NCBI GenBank assembly: GCA_001829505.1
Contig: MIBK01000102.1
Coordinates: 3,418-9,851, forward strand
Length of the DNA stretch: 6,434 nucleotides
Reading direction: 5' to 3'
From: Spirochaetes bacterium RBG_16_67_19
GTDB lineage: Bacteria; Spirochaetota; Spirochaetia; SZUA-6; DRHE01
Shown in pieces: positions 1-5,647 of this stretch. The stretch's first letter is position 1. Every line of letters starts with the position of its first letter. Both the position numbers and the translations under genes were made by a program. Under the pieces are notes generated by a model. It saw only the letters and a list, made by a program, of their open reading frames with translations, ran no database searches and was not told the origin of the DNA.

Positions 1-21
1 CACGCGCTGCCGGTGGGTCAT
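1..21 (-). CDS. Start of a downstream gene in the ABC operon (partial, 7 codons)
   Basis: On the minus strand an ATG at 21-19 overlaps the TGA stop of the preceding permease gene in an ATGA arrangement. The frame then reads MTHRQRV to the window edge. A GGGAG Shine-Dalgarno-like sequence lies five bases upstream (complement of 27-31), inside the permease coding sequence. An ATGA overlap with a ribosome site is the usual sign of translational coupling, so the operon very probably continues with at least one more gene. Seven residues are too few to name a product. A kinase, isomerase or other catabolic enzyme for the imported substrate would fit, but that is a guess from context. Confidence 0.6.
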
Positions 22-1004
22 GCCCGCTCCCGGCTCCGCTCGGCGCGCCTGGCGCCAGCCCGAGCGCCGAGGCGCAGCTTCAGGTTCTGGTCCAGCAGCA
101 CCGCCAGCACCAGCACGAACCCCTTCATGATGCTCTGGAAGAAGGTGAACACATTCAGCAGCTTCAGCCCGTTGCCCAGGCCGCCGATGATCAGGGCCCC
201 GATGATCATTCCCAGGATGGAGCCCTCCCCCCCGGCCAGGCTGGTGCCCCCGAGGATCACCGCCACGATCACGTCGAACTCGAAGCCGATGCCGATGTTG
301 GGGTCGCCCACTCCCAGGCGCGAGGCCATCAGCACCCCGGCGAAACCGGCGAAAGCCCCGGCCAGGATGTACAGGGTGGAGACGATCCGGTCCGTATCGA
401 TGCCCGACAGCATGGCCGCGGTGCGGTTTCCTCCGATCGCCACCGAGTACTTCCCGAGCACCGAGCGGCGCTCCAGGACCAGGAACACGGCGACCACCGC
501 CACCAGGGCCACGATGGTGTAGGGCACGGGTCCCAGGCTCTCGTTGCCGACGTAGGAGAAGGCGTCCGGCAGGCCCTCCCGGATCACCAGGCCGCCGGAG
601 ACCAGGTAGGACAGCCCGCGGCCCATGTACATGGTCCCCAGGGTGGCGATGAAGGGGGTGATCTTCAGGCGCACGACCAGCACCGCGTTGATCAGGCCCA
701 CCAGCAGGCCCACCACGATGGCCAGCAGGAAGGACAGCCCGACCGGGAGGCCGGCCCGCGAGAGCCAGGCGTGGGCCATGCCGGCCAGGCAGACCGTGCT
801 GCCGATGGACAGGTCGATCTGCCCGGAGATCATCAGCAGGGTGACGGCGCAGGCTGAGATGATCACGAAGGAGTTCTGGATCAGCACGTACATCAGATTG
901 AAGCCGCTGATGAAGCGCGGGTTGAGGATCGTGAACACCACGGTGATGAACAGGAGGATGCCCACCAGGACCAGCTTCTGCAAGTCTACGCGGCGATTCT
1001 TCAT
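18..1004 (-). CDS. Sugar ABC transporter permease 2 (CUT2, RbsC-like)
   Basis: Inner-membrane permease of the BPD_transp_2 family, 328 residues, close to the usual length for RbsC-type proteins. It would form the translocation channel together with the second permease of this operon. Most of the protein is hydrophobic segments. Family motifs are visible: GQIDLSIG (61-68), the segment LKITPFIATLGTM (113-125), a GGNRTAAMLSGI loop, and the strongly conserved FEFDVIVA plus GGTSLAGGEGS region that contacts the ATPase. The C-terminus ends in an unusual Arg/Ala-rich basic tail (about residues 311-328). The start ATG lies one base after the ATPase stop (TGACATG), with an AAAGAGG-like ribosome site in the ATPase tail. 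The stop overlaps the next start. The family is clear; the transported substrate is not determined. Confidence 0.95.
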   Translation of the reverse strand: MKNRRVDLQKLVLVGILLFITVVFTILNPRFISGFNLMYVLIQNSFVIISACAVTLLMISGQIDLSIGSTVCLAGMAHAWLSRAGLPVGLSFLLAIVVGLLVGLINAVLVVRLKITPFIATLGTMYMGRGLSYLVSGGLVIREGLPDAFSYVGNESLGPVPYTIVALVAVVAVFLVLERRSVLGKYSVAIGGNRTAAMLSGIDTDRIVSTLYILAGAFAGFAGVLMASRLGVGDPNIGIGFEFDVIVAVILGGTSLAGGEGSILGMIIGALIIGGLGNGLKLLNVFTFFQSIMKGFVLVLAVLLDQNLKLRLGARAGARRAERSRERA

Positions 1005-1005
1005 G

Positions 1006-2520
1006 TCAGGCCTCTTTCGCGCCCGTGACGATGTGCATGATCCGCTCGCTGTCCACCTCGGGGCCGTTGCGGACCACGTCCCGGATGCGGCCCTCGTACA
1101 GCAGCAGGATCCGGTCGCAGAGGTTCAGGACCTCCGGCAGCTCGGAGGAGAACACGATCACCGAGGTGCCCCCCCGGGCCAGCTCCCGGATCAGGTTGTG
1201 GATCTCCTCCTTGGCCCCCACGTCGATGCCGCGCGTGGGCTCGTCCATGAGCAGGATCCGGGAATCGGCGTTGATGCATTTGGACAGCACCACCTTCTGC
1301 TGGTTCCCGCCGGAGAGCTTCTCCACAGGGTGGTTCTCGTCGCGGGCCACGATGCGGACCTTCTGGATGTAGGAGCGAGCCAGGGATTTCTCGCGCCGGG
1401 CGCTGAAGATCCCCCAGCGGGAGATGCTGCGGATGTTCATCAGGGGGATGTTCTCCCGGATGGCCAGGCGGGTGAACAACCCCTCGCTGCGCCGTTCCTC
1501 CGGCACCAGGGCGATCCCCTGGCGGATGGCCTCGCGGGGGGAAGCCAGCGCGGCGGGAGAGCCGGCCACCAGGACCTCGCCCTGCTTCTGGTCCAGGCCG
1601 TAGATGGCCCGGGCGATCTCGGTCTTGCCCGAACCGATCAGGCCGTAGCAGCCCAGGATCTCCCCCTTGGCCAGGGAGAAGCTCACCTCCCGCAGCTTGG
1701 CGTTGCTGACCTTCCGCAGCTCCAGGACGGGGGCGCCCTGCCCCCCGCCGCCGGCGACGTAGCGCTCCGCCACGACCTTGCCCAGCATCATCTTGATCAG
1801 CTCCGCGGTGGACCCCACCTCCCCGCCGGAGCCCAGCTCCGAGACCTGGCGGGTGCCGATCATCTGGCCGTCGCGCAGGACCGTCACGGCGTCCCCTATT
1901 TCGAAGATCTCGCGCAGGCGGTGGGAGATATAGACCACCGTGACGTTCTGCCTCTTCAGCTCCTTTATGATCGTGAACAGGCGGTTGACCTCCTCTTCCG
2001 ACAGGGCGGCCGTGGGCTCGTCCATGATGATCAGCTCCGATTCGGAGGCGATCGCCTTGGCGATCTCGATGACCTGCTTCTGGGCCACGGAGAGCTCGGC
2101 CACCCGCTTGCCCAGGGGGATGCTCGGGTCCAGGCTGCGCAGCACCTCGTACATCCGGGCCACCACCTGCGGGTCGCGGCGGAAGAAGCCCAGGCGGACC
2201 TTCTCCTTGCCCAGCACCAGGTTCTGCTCCACGGTGAGCTGGTTGACCACGTTCAGCTCCTGGAACAGGACGCTCATGCCGAAGTTCATGGCCTCCCGTG
2301 TGCTGCGCGGGTTGTACTCCCTGCCCCGCAGCAGAATGGAGCCGGAGCTGCGCCGCTCGGCTCCGGTCAGGATCTTGATCAGGGTGGACTTGCCCGCTCC
2401 GTTCTCCCCGACGATGCAGTGGACCGTGTTGCGGTGGATGTCGAAGCTCACCCCGCGCAGCGCGTCCACCCCGGGAAAGTGCTTCGAGATGTTCTGGATT
2501 TCCAGCAGCTTCTCCGGCAT
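1006..2520 (-). CDS. Sugar ABC transporter ATP-binding protein with two ATPase domains (RbsA/MglA-like)
   Basis: Cytoplasmic ATPase subunit of a CUT2 importer, 504 residues, the normal length for the RbsA/MglA/XylG group. Domain 1 has Walker A GENGAGKST (38-46), Q-loop Gln87, the degenerate signature LSVAQKQ (143-149) typical of this group, Walker B LIIMDEP (163-169) and switch His200. A Gly-rich linker (about 228-262) leads to domain 2, with Walker A GLIGSGKTE (293-301), a VPEERRSEG segment, signature LSGGNQQK (402-409) and Walker B ILLMDEP (422-428). The switch position in domain 2 is Ser (FSSELPE), as usual in the family. Many relatives have Arg in place of Lys299, so domain 2 has an unusually canonical P-loop here. 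Translation starts after a strong GGAGG site (complement of 2530-2534) that overlaps the stop codon of the upstream permease gene. Substrate unknown. Confidence 0.97.
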   Translation of the reverse strand: MPEKLLEIQNISKHFPGVDALRGVSFDIHRNTVHCIVGENGAGKSTLIKILTGAERRSSGSILLRGREYNPRSTREAMNFGMSVLFQELNVVNQLTVEQNLVLGKEKVRLGFFRRDPQVVARMYEVLRSLDPSIPLGKRVAELSVAQKQVIEIAKAIASESELIIMDEPTAALSEEEVNRLFTIIKELKRQNVTVVYISHRLREIFEIGDAVTVLRDGQMIGTRQVSELGSGGEVGSTAELIKMMLGKVVAERYVAGGGGQGAPVLELRKVSNAKLREVSFSLAKGEILGCYGLIGSGKTEIARAIYGLDQKQGEVLVAGSPAALASPREAIRQGIALVPEERRSEGLFTRLAIRENIPLMNIRSISRWGIFSARREKSLARSYIQKVRIVARDENHPVEKLSGGNQQKVVLSKCINADSRILLMDEPTRGIDVGAKEEIHNLIRELARGGTSVIVFSSELPEVLNLCDRILLLYEGRIRDVVRNGPEVDSERIMHIVTGAKEA

Positions 2521-2533
2521 GCCCGCCCCCCTC

Positions 2534-3508
2534 CTACCGGCTCCGCAGCTGCCGCATCAGCAGCACCGCGCCGACCAGGATCAGTCCCTTCAACACCGTC
2601 TGGTAGAAGAACATGACGTTCAACAGGTTCAAGGTGTTGCCCACGAAGCCGATGATCAGCGCCCCCAGGATCATGCCCAGGAACGAGCCCTCCCCGCCGT
2701 AGATGCTGGTGCCGCCCAGCACGATGGCCACGATCACGTCGAACTCGAATCCCGTGCCCACCTTCGGGGAGCCGGAGCCCATGCGGGAGGCCAGGGTCAT
2801 GCCGGCGAAACCGGTGAGGGTGCCTACCAGCACGTACAGGGCCAGCACCACGCCTCCGACCTTGAGGCCCGAAAGCCGCGCGGCGGTCTGGTTGCCGCCG
2901 ATGGCGAAGGCGTACTTGCGCAGGTTGGTCTTGGCGAACAGGAAATAGAAAATCAGGATCAGGGCGAAGACGATCAGCAGGAACAGCGGGATGGGTCCGA
3001 CCATGGTCCTGCCGAACACCTCGAAGTCCCGCGGCAGGCCGGTGGTCACGTTGGCCCCGCCGTCGATCCAGGCCACGATGAAGGCCAGCCCCTGGGCCAC
3101 GTACATGGTGCCCAGGGTGGCGATGACCGGCGTGATCTTCAGGCCCACCACCAGGGCGCCGTTGGCCAGGCCGAAGCCCGAGCCGATCAGGATGGACAGC
3201 ACCAGGGCCAGGGGGGTGGGGATGCCGTTCTTGCTCATGAAGGCGTACATGACCCCGGTCAGGGCCAGCACCATGCCTACCGACAGGTCGAAGGCCCCGG
3301 CGATCATCAACAGCACGGCGGCCGAGCCGGTGAGCATGATCATGGCCACCTGCATGAGCACGTTGATCATGTTCACGTAGCTCAGGAACCTGGGGGTCAG
3401 CGCGGTGGACACCGCCATGACCAGCACGAGGATGCCGACCAGGATGAGGAGCTGGATGTCCAGCGTCGCCCCTCTCCTGCCGGACTTGAGGGTGAGGTCT
3501 GCCTGCAT
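2534..3508 (-). CDS. Sugar ABC transporter permease 1 (CUT2, RbsC-like)
   Basis: Inner-membrane permease of the BPD_transp_2 family, 324 residues. It starts with a short cytoplasmic segment (1-17) followed by hydrophobic helices. Visible motifs are GAFDLSVG (71-78), LKITPVIATLGTM (123-135), GGNQTAARLSG (204-214), FEFDVIVA (254-261) and GGTSIYGGEGS (265-275). It is clearly paralogous to permease 2 in this operon, most of all in the C-terminal third, but differs enough to indicate a heterodimeric channel rather than a recent duplication. The ATG at 3508 is preceded by GGGAGAG (complement of 3518-3524). The gene lies 83 bp after the binding-protein gene, across a strong hairpin, and 13 bp before the ATPase gene. 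The family is certain; substrate unknown. Confidence 0.95.
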   Translation of the reverse strand: MQADLTLKSGRRGATLDIQLLILVGILVLVMAVSTALTPRFLSYVNMINVLMQVAMIMLTGSAAVLLMIAGAFDLSVGMVLALTGVMYAFMSKNGIPTPLALVLSILIGSGFGLANGALVVGLKITPVIATLGTMYVAQGLAFIVAWIDGGANVTTGLPRDFEVFGRTMVGPIPLFLLIVFALILIFYFLFAKTNLRKYAFAIGGNQTAARLSGLKVGGVVLALYVLVGTLTGFAGMTLASRMGSGSPKVGTGFEFDVIVAIVLGGTSIYGGEGSFLGMILGALIIGFVGNTLNLLNVMFFYQTVLKGLILVGAVLLMRQLRSR

Positions 3509-3534
3509 GCCGCTATCTCTCCCGGGATGGAAAT

Positions 3535-3574
3535 GGAGGCTCCCGCCGGCGGTCCGGCAAGAGCCTCCTTGCCG
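3535..3574 (-). promoter_or_regulatory. Intercistronic hairpin between binding-protein and permease genes
   Basis: A perfect 8-bp inverted repeat, GGAGGCTC (3535-3542) with GAGCCTCC (3561-3568), encloses a second 5-bp stem GCCGG/CCGGC (3545-3549 and 3554-3558) with a four-base loop. The two stems are separated by a 2x2 internal loop. An overlapping 7-bp stem (3555-3561 with 3568-3574) could form instead. No U-tract follows on the minus strand, so a complete rho-independent terminator is unlikely. In binding-protein-dependent ABC operons (malE-malF is the classic case) a hairpin here protects the upstream message from 3' decay, raising binding protein over membrane subunits. That role is inferred from position and structure. 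Confidence 0.7.
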
Positions 3575-3591
3575 TCAAAACGTTGCCGGCC

Positions 3592-4644
3592 TTACTTGCT
3601 GGCCGCGCTCTTGAGGTCGAGCTTGGTGAAGTACTGGTCCTCGATGAACTTCTGGGCCTCCTCGATGGGGGTGTCCCAGTAGCTGATGAACTTGTTGAAG
3701 GTGTCGATCTGGATCCAGGCGTCCGGGTTCTGAGCGCCGGTGATGCAGTTATACAGCAGGTCCATCTCGGCGATCGCGTTCACCCTGGGCTGCAGGCCCT
3801 GGGTGATCTTGAAGGAGGAGGAGGGGTTGTACAGCTTGGCCAGCTCCCCTTCGGTGGCGTCGGTGCCGATGACGATCTCCGTCAGGCACTTGCCGTTGAC
3901 GGCCTTGCCGCGGCCCGCGTTCTCCAGGGCGGCCAGGGCGCCCAGGGCGTGGTCGGCGTTGGCGCCGTACACCAGGTTGACCTCCGGGTGGGCCTGCAGC
4001 ATGTCCTGCATGGCGGCCATGGCCTTCTGCACGTTGGCGCTGCCTTCCAGCTTGCTCACCACCTGGGCGGTGGGATCCACGGACAGCACGCCGGCGATGA
4101 AGGGCCCGGTGCGGTGCTTCTGCACGATTTCCACGGTCAGGTAGTCGATGACCCCGATCTTGATCGGCTTGTTGGGGTACCATTCCCTCCACTTCAGGGC
4201 GGCGACCTTGCCCATCTGGAAGGAGGTCTCCGCCTCGTTGATCTGCAGGTGGGGCACCAGCCGGGAGAAGGTCGGGATGTAGAAGGTGACGATGGGGATC
4301 TTGGCCTTGCGGGCGGCCTTGACCATCTGATCGTTGACCTTCTCATCCAGGGAGTGCAGCAGGATACCGTTCACGCCCTGGGCGATAAAAGTCTCCACGC
4401 CCTTCACCGAAGCCTCGGTGCTGAACTCGCCGTCGATGACGGTCACGTCGGCGTTGTACTTTTCCTTGGCGTAGGCGATGAGGTGCTTCACGTGGGCCTG
4501 GTGGTAGTTGGCCTGCATGGTGATCGGGATCTTGCCGATCTTAAGGGACTTCTTCCCCGCGTCTCCCTGTCCGCCGGCGAAGGCGTTGGCCAGGAGGAGC
4601 AGTCCGAGGACGAGGACCACCGCAAGAGTCAGAGCTCTTTTCAT
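3592..4644 (-). CDS. Periplasmic sugar-binding protein of the ABC importer
   Basis: Substrate-binding protein of the periplasmic-binding-protein/LacI superfamily (Peripla_BP_4 type), 350 residues from the chosen start. Residues 1-23 form a signal peptide: MKR, a long Leu/Val core, then ANAFA with likely cleavage before GGQGD. No lipobox Cys is present, so it should be a soluble periplasmic protein. The mature part starts with the first beta strand (KIGKIPITMQ) and contains expected landmarks such as GVNGILLHSLDE, IPIVTFYIPT, VNLVYGANADHALGALAAL and IGTDATEGELAKL. The start at 4644 is chosen because GGAAAGGAG (complement of 4652-4660) sits just upstream and a signal peptide begins there. The ATG at 4713 in the same frame lies upstream of the predicted transcription start. 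It is first in the operon, followed by a hairpin and the permeases. The ligand is probably a sugar or polyol and cannot be specified. Confidence 0.93.
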   Translation of the reverse strand: MKRALTLAVVLVLGLLLLANAFAGGQGDAGKKSLKIGKIPITMQANYHQAHVKHLIAYAKEKYNADVTVIDGEFSTEASVKGVETFIAQGVNGILLHSLDEKVNDQMVKAARKAKIPIVTFYIPTFSRLVPHLQINEAETSFQMGKVAALKWREWYPNKPIKIGVIDYLTVEIVQKHRTGPFIAGVLSVDPTAQVVSKLEGSANVQKAMAAMQDMLQAHPEVNLVYGANADHALGALAALENAGRGKAVNGKCLTEIVIGTDATEGELAKLYNPSSSFKITQGLQPRVNAIAEMDLLYNCITGAQNPDAWIQIDTFNKFISYWDTPIEEAQKFIEDQYFTKLDLKSAASK

Positions 4645-4679
4645 GCGAAAACTCCTTTCCGAAGTTACATGGAATCTTT

Positions 4680-4694
4680 CCTGCGCACGGCAGG
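4680..4694. repeat. Short inverted repeat at the predicted ABC transcription start
   Basis: CCTGC (4680-4684) and GCAGG (4690-4694) are separated by five bases, directly at or after the predicted start of the ABC transcript. It could be a second operator half-site pair or a small leader hairpin. Arms of 5 bp are short enough to occur by chance in GC-rich DNA, so the call is weak. Confidence 0.25.
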
Positions 4695-4701
4695 TCCGGC
4701 C

Positions 4702-4729
4702 AGTGTAGCACATCCGCGCCGGATGTCAA
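4702..4729 (-). promoter_or_regulatory. Sigma70-type promoter of the ABC operon
   Basis: On the minus strand a perfect -35 box TTGACA (complement of 4724-4729) is followed after 16 bases by TACACT (complement of 4702-4707), which matches four of six consensus -10 positions. Transcription would start near 4695, leaving a leader of about 50 bases before the binding-protein ATG at 4644. AT-rich DNA with A-tracts lies just upstream of the -35 box, as in UP elements. The call rests on sequence match and position only. Confidence 0.7.
4710..4726. promoter_or_regulatory. Palindromic operator candidate in the ABC promoter
   Basis: A perfect inverted repeat with 7-bp arms, ACATCCG and CGGATGT, is separated by CGC. 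It fills most of the spacer between the -35 and -10 boxes of the ABC promoter and shares three bases with the -35 box. A dimeric regulator bound here would block RNA polymerase. The adjacent DeoR-family protein is the natural candidate, but a LacI-type or global regulator encoded elsewhere would fit a short palindrome equally well. Confidence 0.5.
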
Positions 4730-4742
4730 GCTTTATTTGCAG

Positions 4743-4800
4743 TTGCTTACTTTTTTTATCCATTTTGCTCTTTTTTTATCCTTTCGCCGGCTTTTTTCCT
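4743..4800. repeat. Phased T-tract direct repeats in the divergent control region
   Basis: An exact 12-base direct repeat, CTTTTTTTATCC, occurs at 4750-4761 and 4770-4781. A degenerate third copy with six T follows at 4791-4800. The T-tracts begin at 4751, 4771 and 4792, so they are 20-21 bp apart, close to two helical turns, and lie on one face of the helix. The first two copies are each preceded by TTGCT. They sit between the two divergent promoters. Possible roles are operator repeats for the DeoR-family protein, whose relatives often bind repeated T-rich half-sites, intrinsic bending, or UP elements for one or both promoters. Confidence 0.55.
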
Positions 4801-4828
4801 TGACTTTGCCCGGCAACTCGGATACAAA
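4800..4828 (+). promoter_or_regulatory. Putative promoter of the deoR-type gene
   Basis: TTGACT (4800-4805, five of six consensus bases) and TACAAA (4823-4828, four of six) are separated by an ideal 17 bases. A six-base T-tract lies directly upstream of the -35 box. Transcription would start near 4834-4836, only about 6-8 bases before the ATG at 4842, so the message would have almost no leader. This agrees with the lack of a clear Shine-Dalgarno sequence before that ATG. Confidence 0.5.
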
Positions 4829-4841
4829 AAAACCTGAGCCT

Positions 4842-5627
4842 ATGGCCAGCCGGGACAAGAAATTCATCGAGGAACGCCACGCCATGATCATGAAGCTGGT
4901 CAAGGAAGATGGCCGGGTGACCGTGGGCGACCTCTGCCAGCGCTTCTCGATCTCCGTGGCCACCGCGCGCAGCGACCTGGACCAGCTGGAAAAGCTCGGC
5001 ACGATCAAGCGCACCCACGGCGGGGCGCTGGCCGCCGACCGCGACGAGCACCCGCTGCCGTTCAGCACCCGCCAGAAATACTACGGCAGCGAGAAGAAAG
5101 CCATCGGCAAGGCGGCGGTCGGCCTGATCAAGGACGGGGAGGTGGTCTTCATCGACGGCGGTACCACCGCCGCCCAGATGCGGCTGTTCCTGGCCGAGAA
5201 GCAGAAGCTGACCATCATCACCCCCAGCATCGAGATCGCCTACTGGCTCAGTTCCACCCCCTCGATCAGCGTGTACCTGTTGAACGGCTTCCTCAACCGC
5301 GACTCGCTGGCCTCCGTGGGCGCCCCTTCCGAGGAAGCCATCGCCCGGATGAACATCACCCGGGCCTTCTGCGGCGCCGCCGGCTTCACCCTCCAGGACG
5401 GCCTCACGGACCTGGGCATGGGTTTCGTGGAGCAGAAGCGGGTGATCTGCAAGCTGGCGCGCAAGGTGGTGGGGCTGGTGGACCACACCAAGATCGGCGT
5501 CACCTCCCTGGCCTCCTTCGCGGGCCTGGAGGACATCGAGACCATCGTCACCGACCGGCCGCTCCCCAAGGACCTGCTGCCGGCCCTGCAGGAGCGCGGC
5601 ATTCAGGTCATCGTCGCCCGGGCGTAG
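4842..5627 (+). CDS. DeoR-family transcriptional regulator
   Basis: DNA-binding regulator of 261 residues from the ATG at 4842, the usual length for the family. Residues 24-62 form the DeoR-type winged helix-turn-helix, ending in the family signature RTHGGAL (57-63). The C-terminal DeoRC domain has the EKKAIGKAA helix (84-92), the phosphosugar-binding motif DGGTTA (105-110) and, near the end, VDHTKIG, matching the common DHSKFG/DSSKFG element. Family members mostly act as repressors released by phosphorylated sugars. In-frame starts further upstream (from 4737) would add a hydrophobic segment translated from the AT-rich control region and lack ribosome sites, so 4842 is preferred. The recognition helix reads VATARSDL where most relatives have xxTIRRDL, which may mean altered site preference. 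It is divergent from the ABC operon and 20 bp upstream of the dehydrogenase gene, so it probably controls both. Confidence 0.93.
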   Translation: MASRDKKFIEERHAMIMKLVKEDGRVTVGDLCQRFSISVATARSDLDQLEKLGTIKRTHGGALAADRDEHPLPFSTRQKYYGSEKKAIGKAAVGLIKDGEVVFIDGGTTAAQMRLFLAEKQKLTIITPSIEIAYWLSSTPSISVYLLNGFLNRDSLASVGAPSEEAIARMNITRAFCGAAGFTLQDGLTDLGMGFVEQKRVICKLARKVVGLVDHTKIGVTSLASFAGLEDIETIVTDRPLPKDLLPALQERGIQVIVARA

Positions 5628-5636
5628 GGCAAACTC

Positions 5637-5642
5637 AGGAGG
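5637..5642 (+). promoter_or_regulatory. Ribosome binding site of the dehydrogenase gene
   Basis: A perfect AGGAGG stands five bases before the ATG at 5648 and fixes that start. It contrasts with the regulator gene just upstream, which lacks a recognisable site. This suggests that much more dehydrogenase than regulator is made from the same message. Confidence 0.85.
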
Positions 5643-5647
5643 ACTTC

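Noticed and set aside
625..2616. A 663-codon open frame on the plus strand antisense to permease 2 and the ATPase
   Set aside because: It runs opposite two certain genes. Its product is low-complexity (rich in Asp, Leu, Gln, His and Gly) with no recognisable domain. GC-rich genes commonly leave such long antisense frames open.
3509..3591. Rho-independent terminator between the binding-protein and permease genes
   Set aside because: The stem is strong, but no run of U follows it on the minus strand and the downstream genes have no separate promoter that I can see. An mRNA stability or ratio-setting hairpin fits better.
1940..3682. A 580-codon plus-strand open frame antisense to the ATPase and permease 1
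   Set aside because: Same pattern: a His/Gln/Gly-rich product, no ribosome site or domain, and it covers well-supported genes on the other strand.
3592..4644. AI-2 (Lsr-type) importer
   Set aside because: The binding protein, two permeases and double ATPase match Lsr in composition, but there is no LsrR, LsrK, LsrF or LsrG in view, and a DeoR regulator with an SDR points to sugar or polyol catabolism. The family similarity alone does not discriminate.
4645..4713. Longer start for the binding protein at 4713
   Set aside because: It would place 23 polar residues before the signal peptide, lies upstream of the predicted transcription start and ignores the strong GGAAAGGAG site before 4644.
3583..4803. 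A 406-codon plus-strand frame antisense to the binding-protein gene
   Set aside because: It spans the binding-protein gene and its promoter in reverse, and its Leu/Gly/Val/His-rich product has no family features. It is a shadow of codon bias.
4737..4841. N-terminal extension of the DeoR-type regulator from an upstream ATG at 4737
   Set aside because: It would add a hydrophobic segment translated from the AT-rich control region, has no ribosome site and runs through the predicted promoter. The start at 4842 gives a normal family N-terminus.
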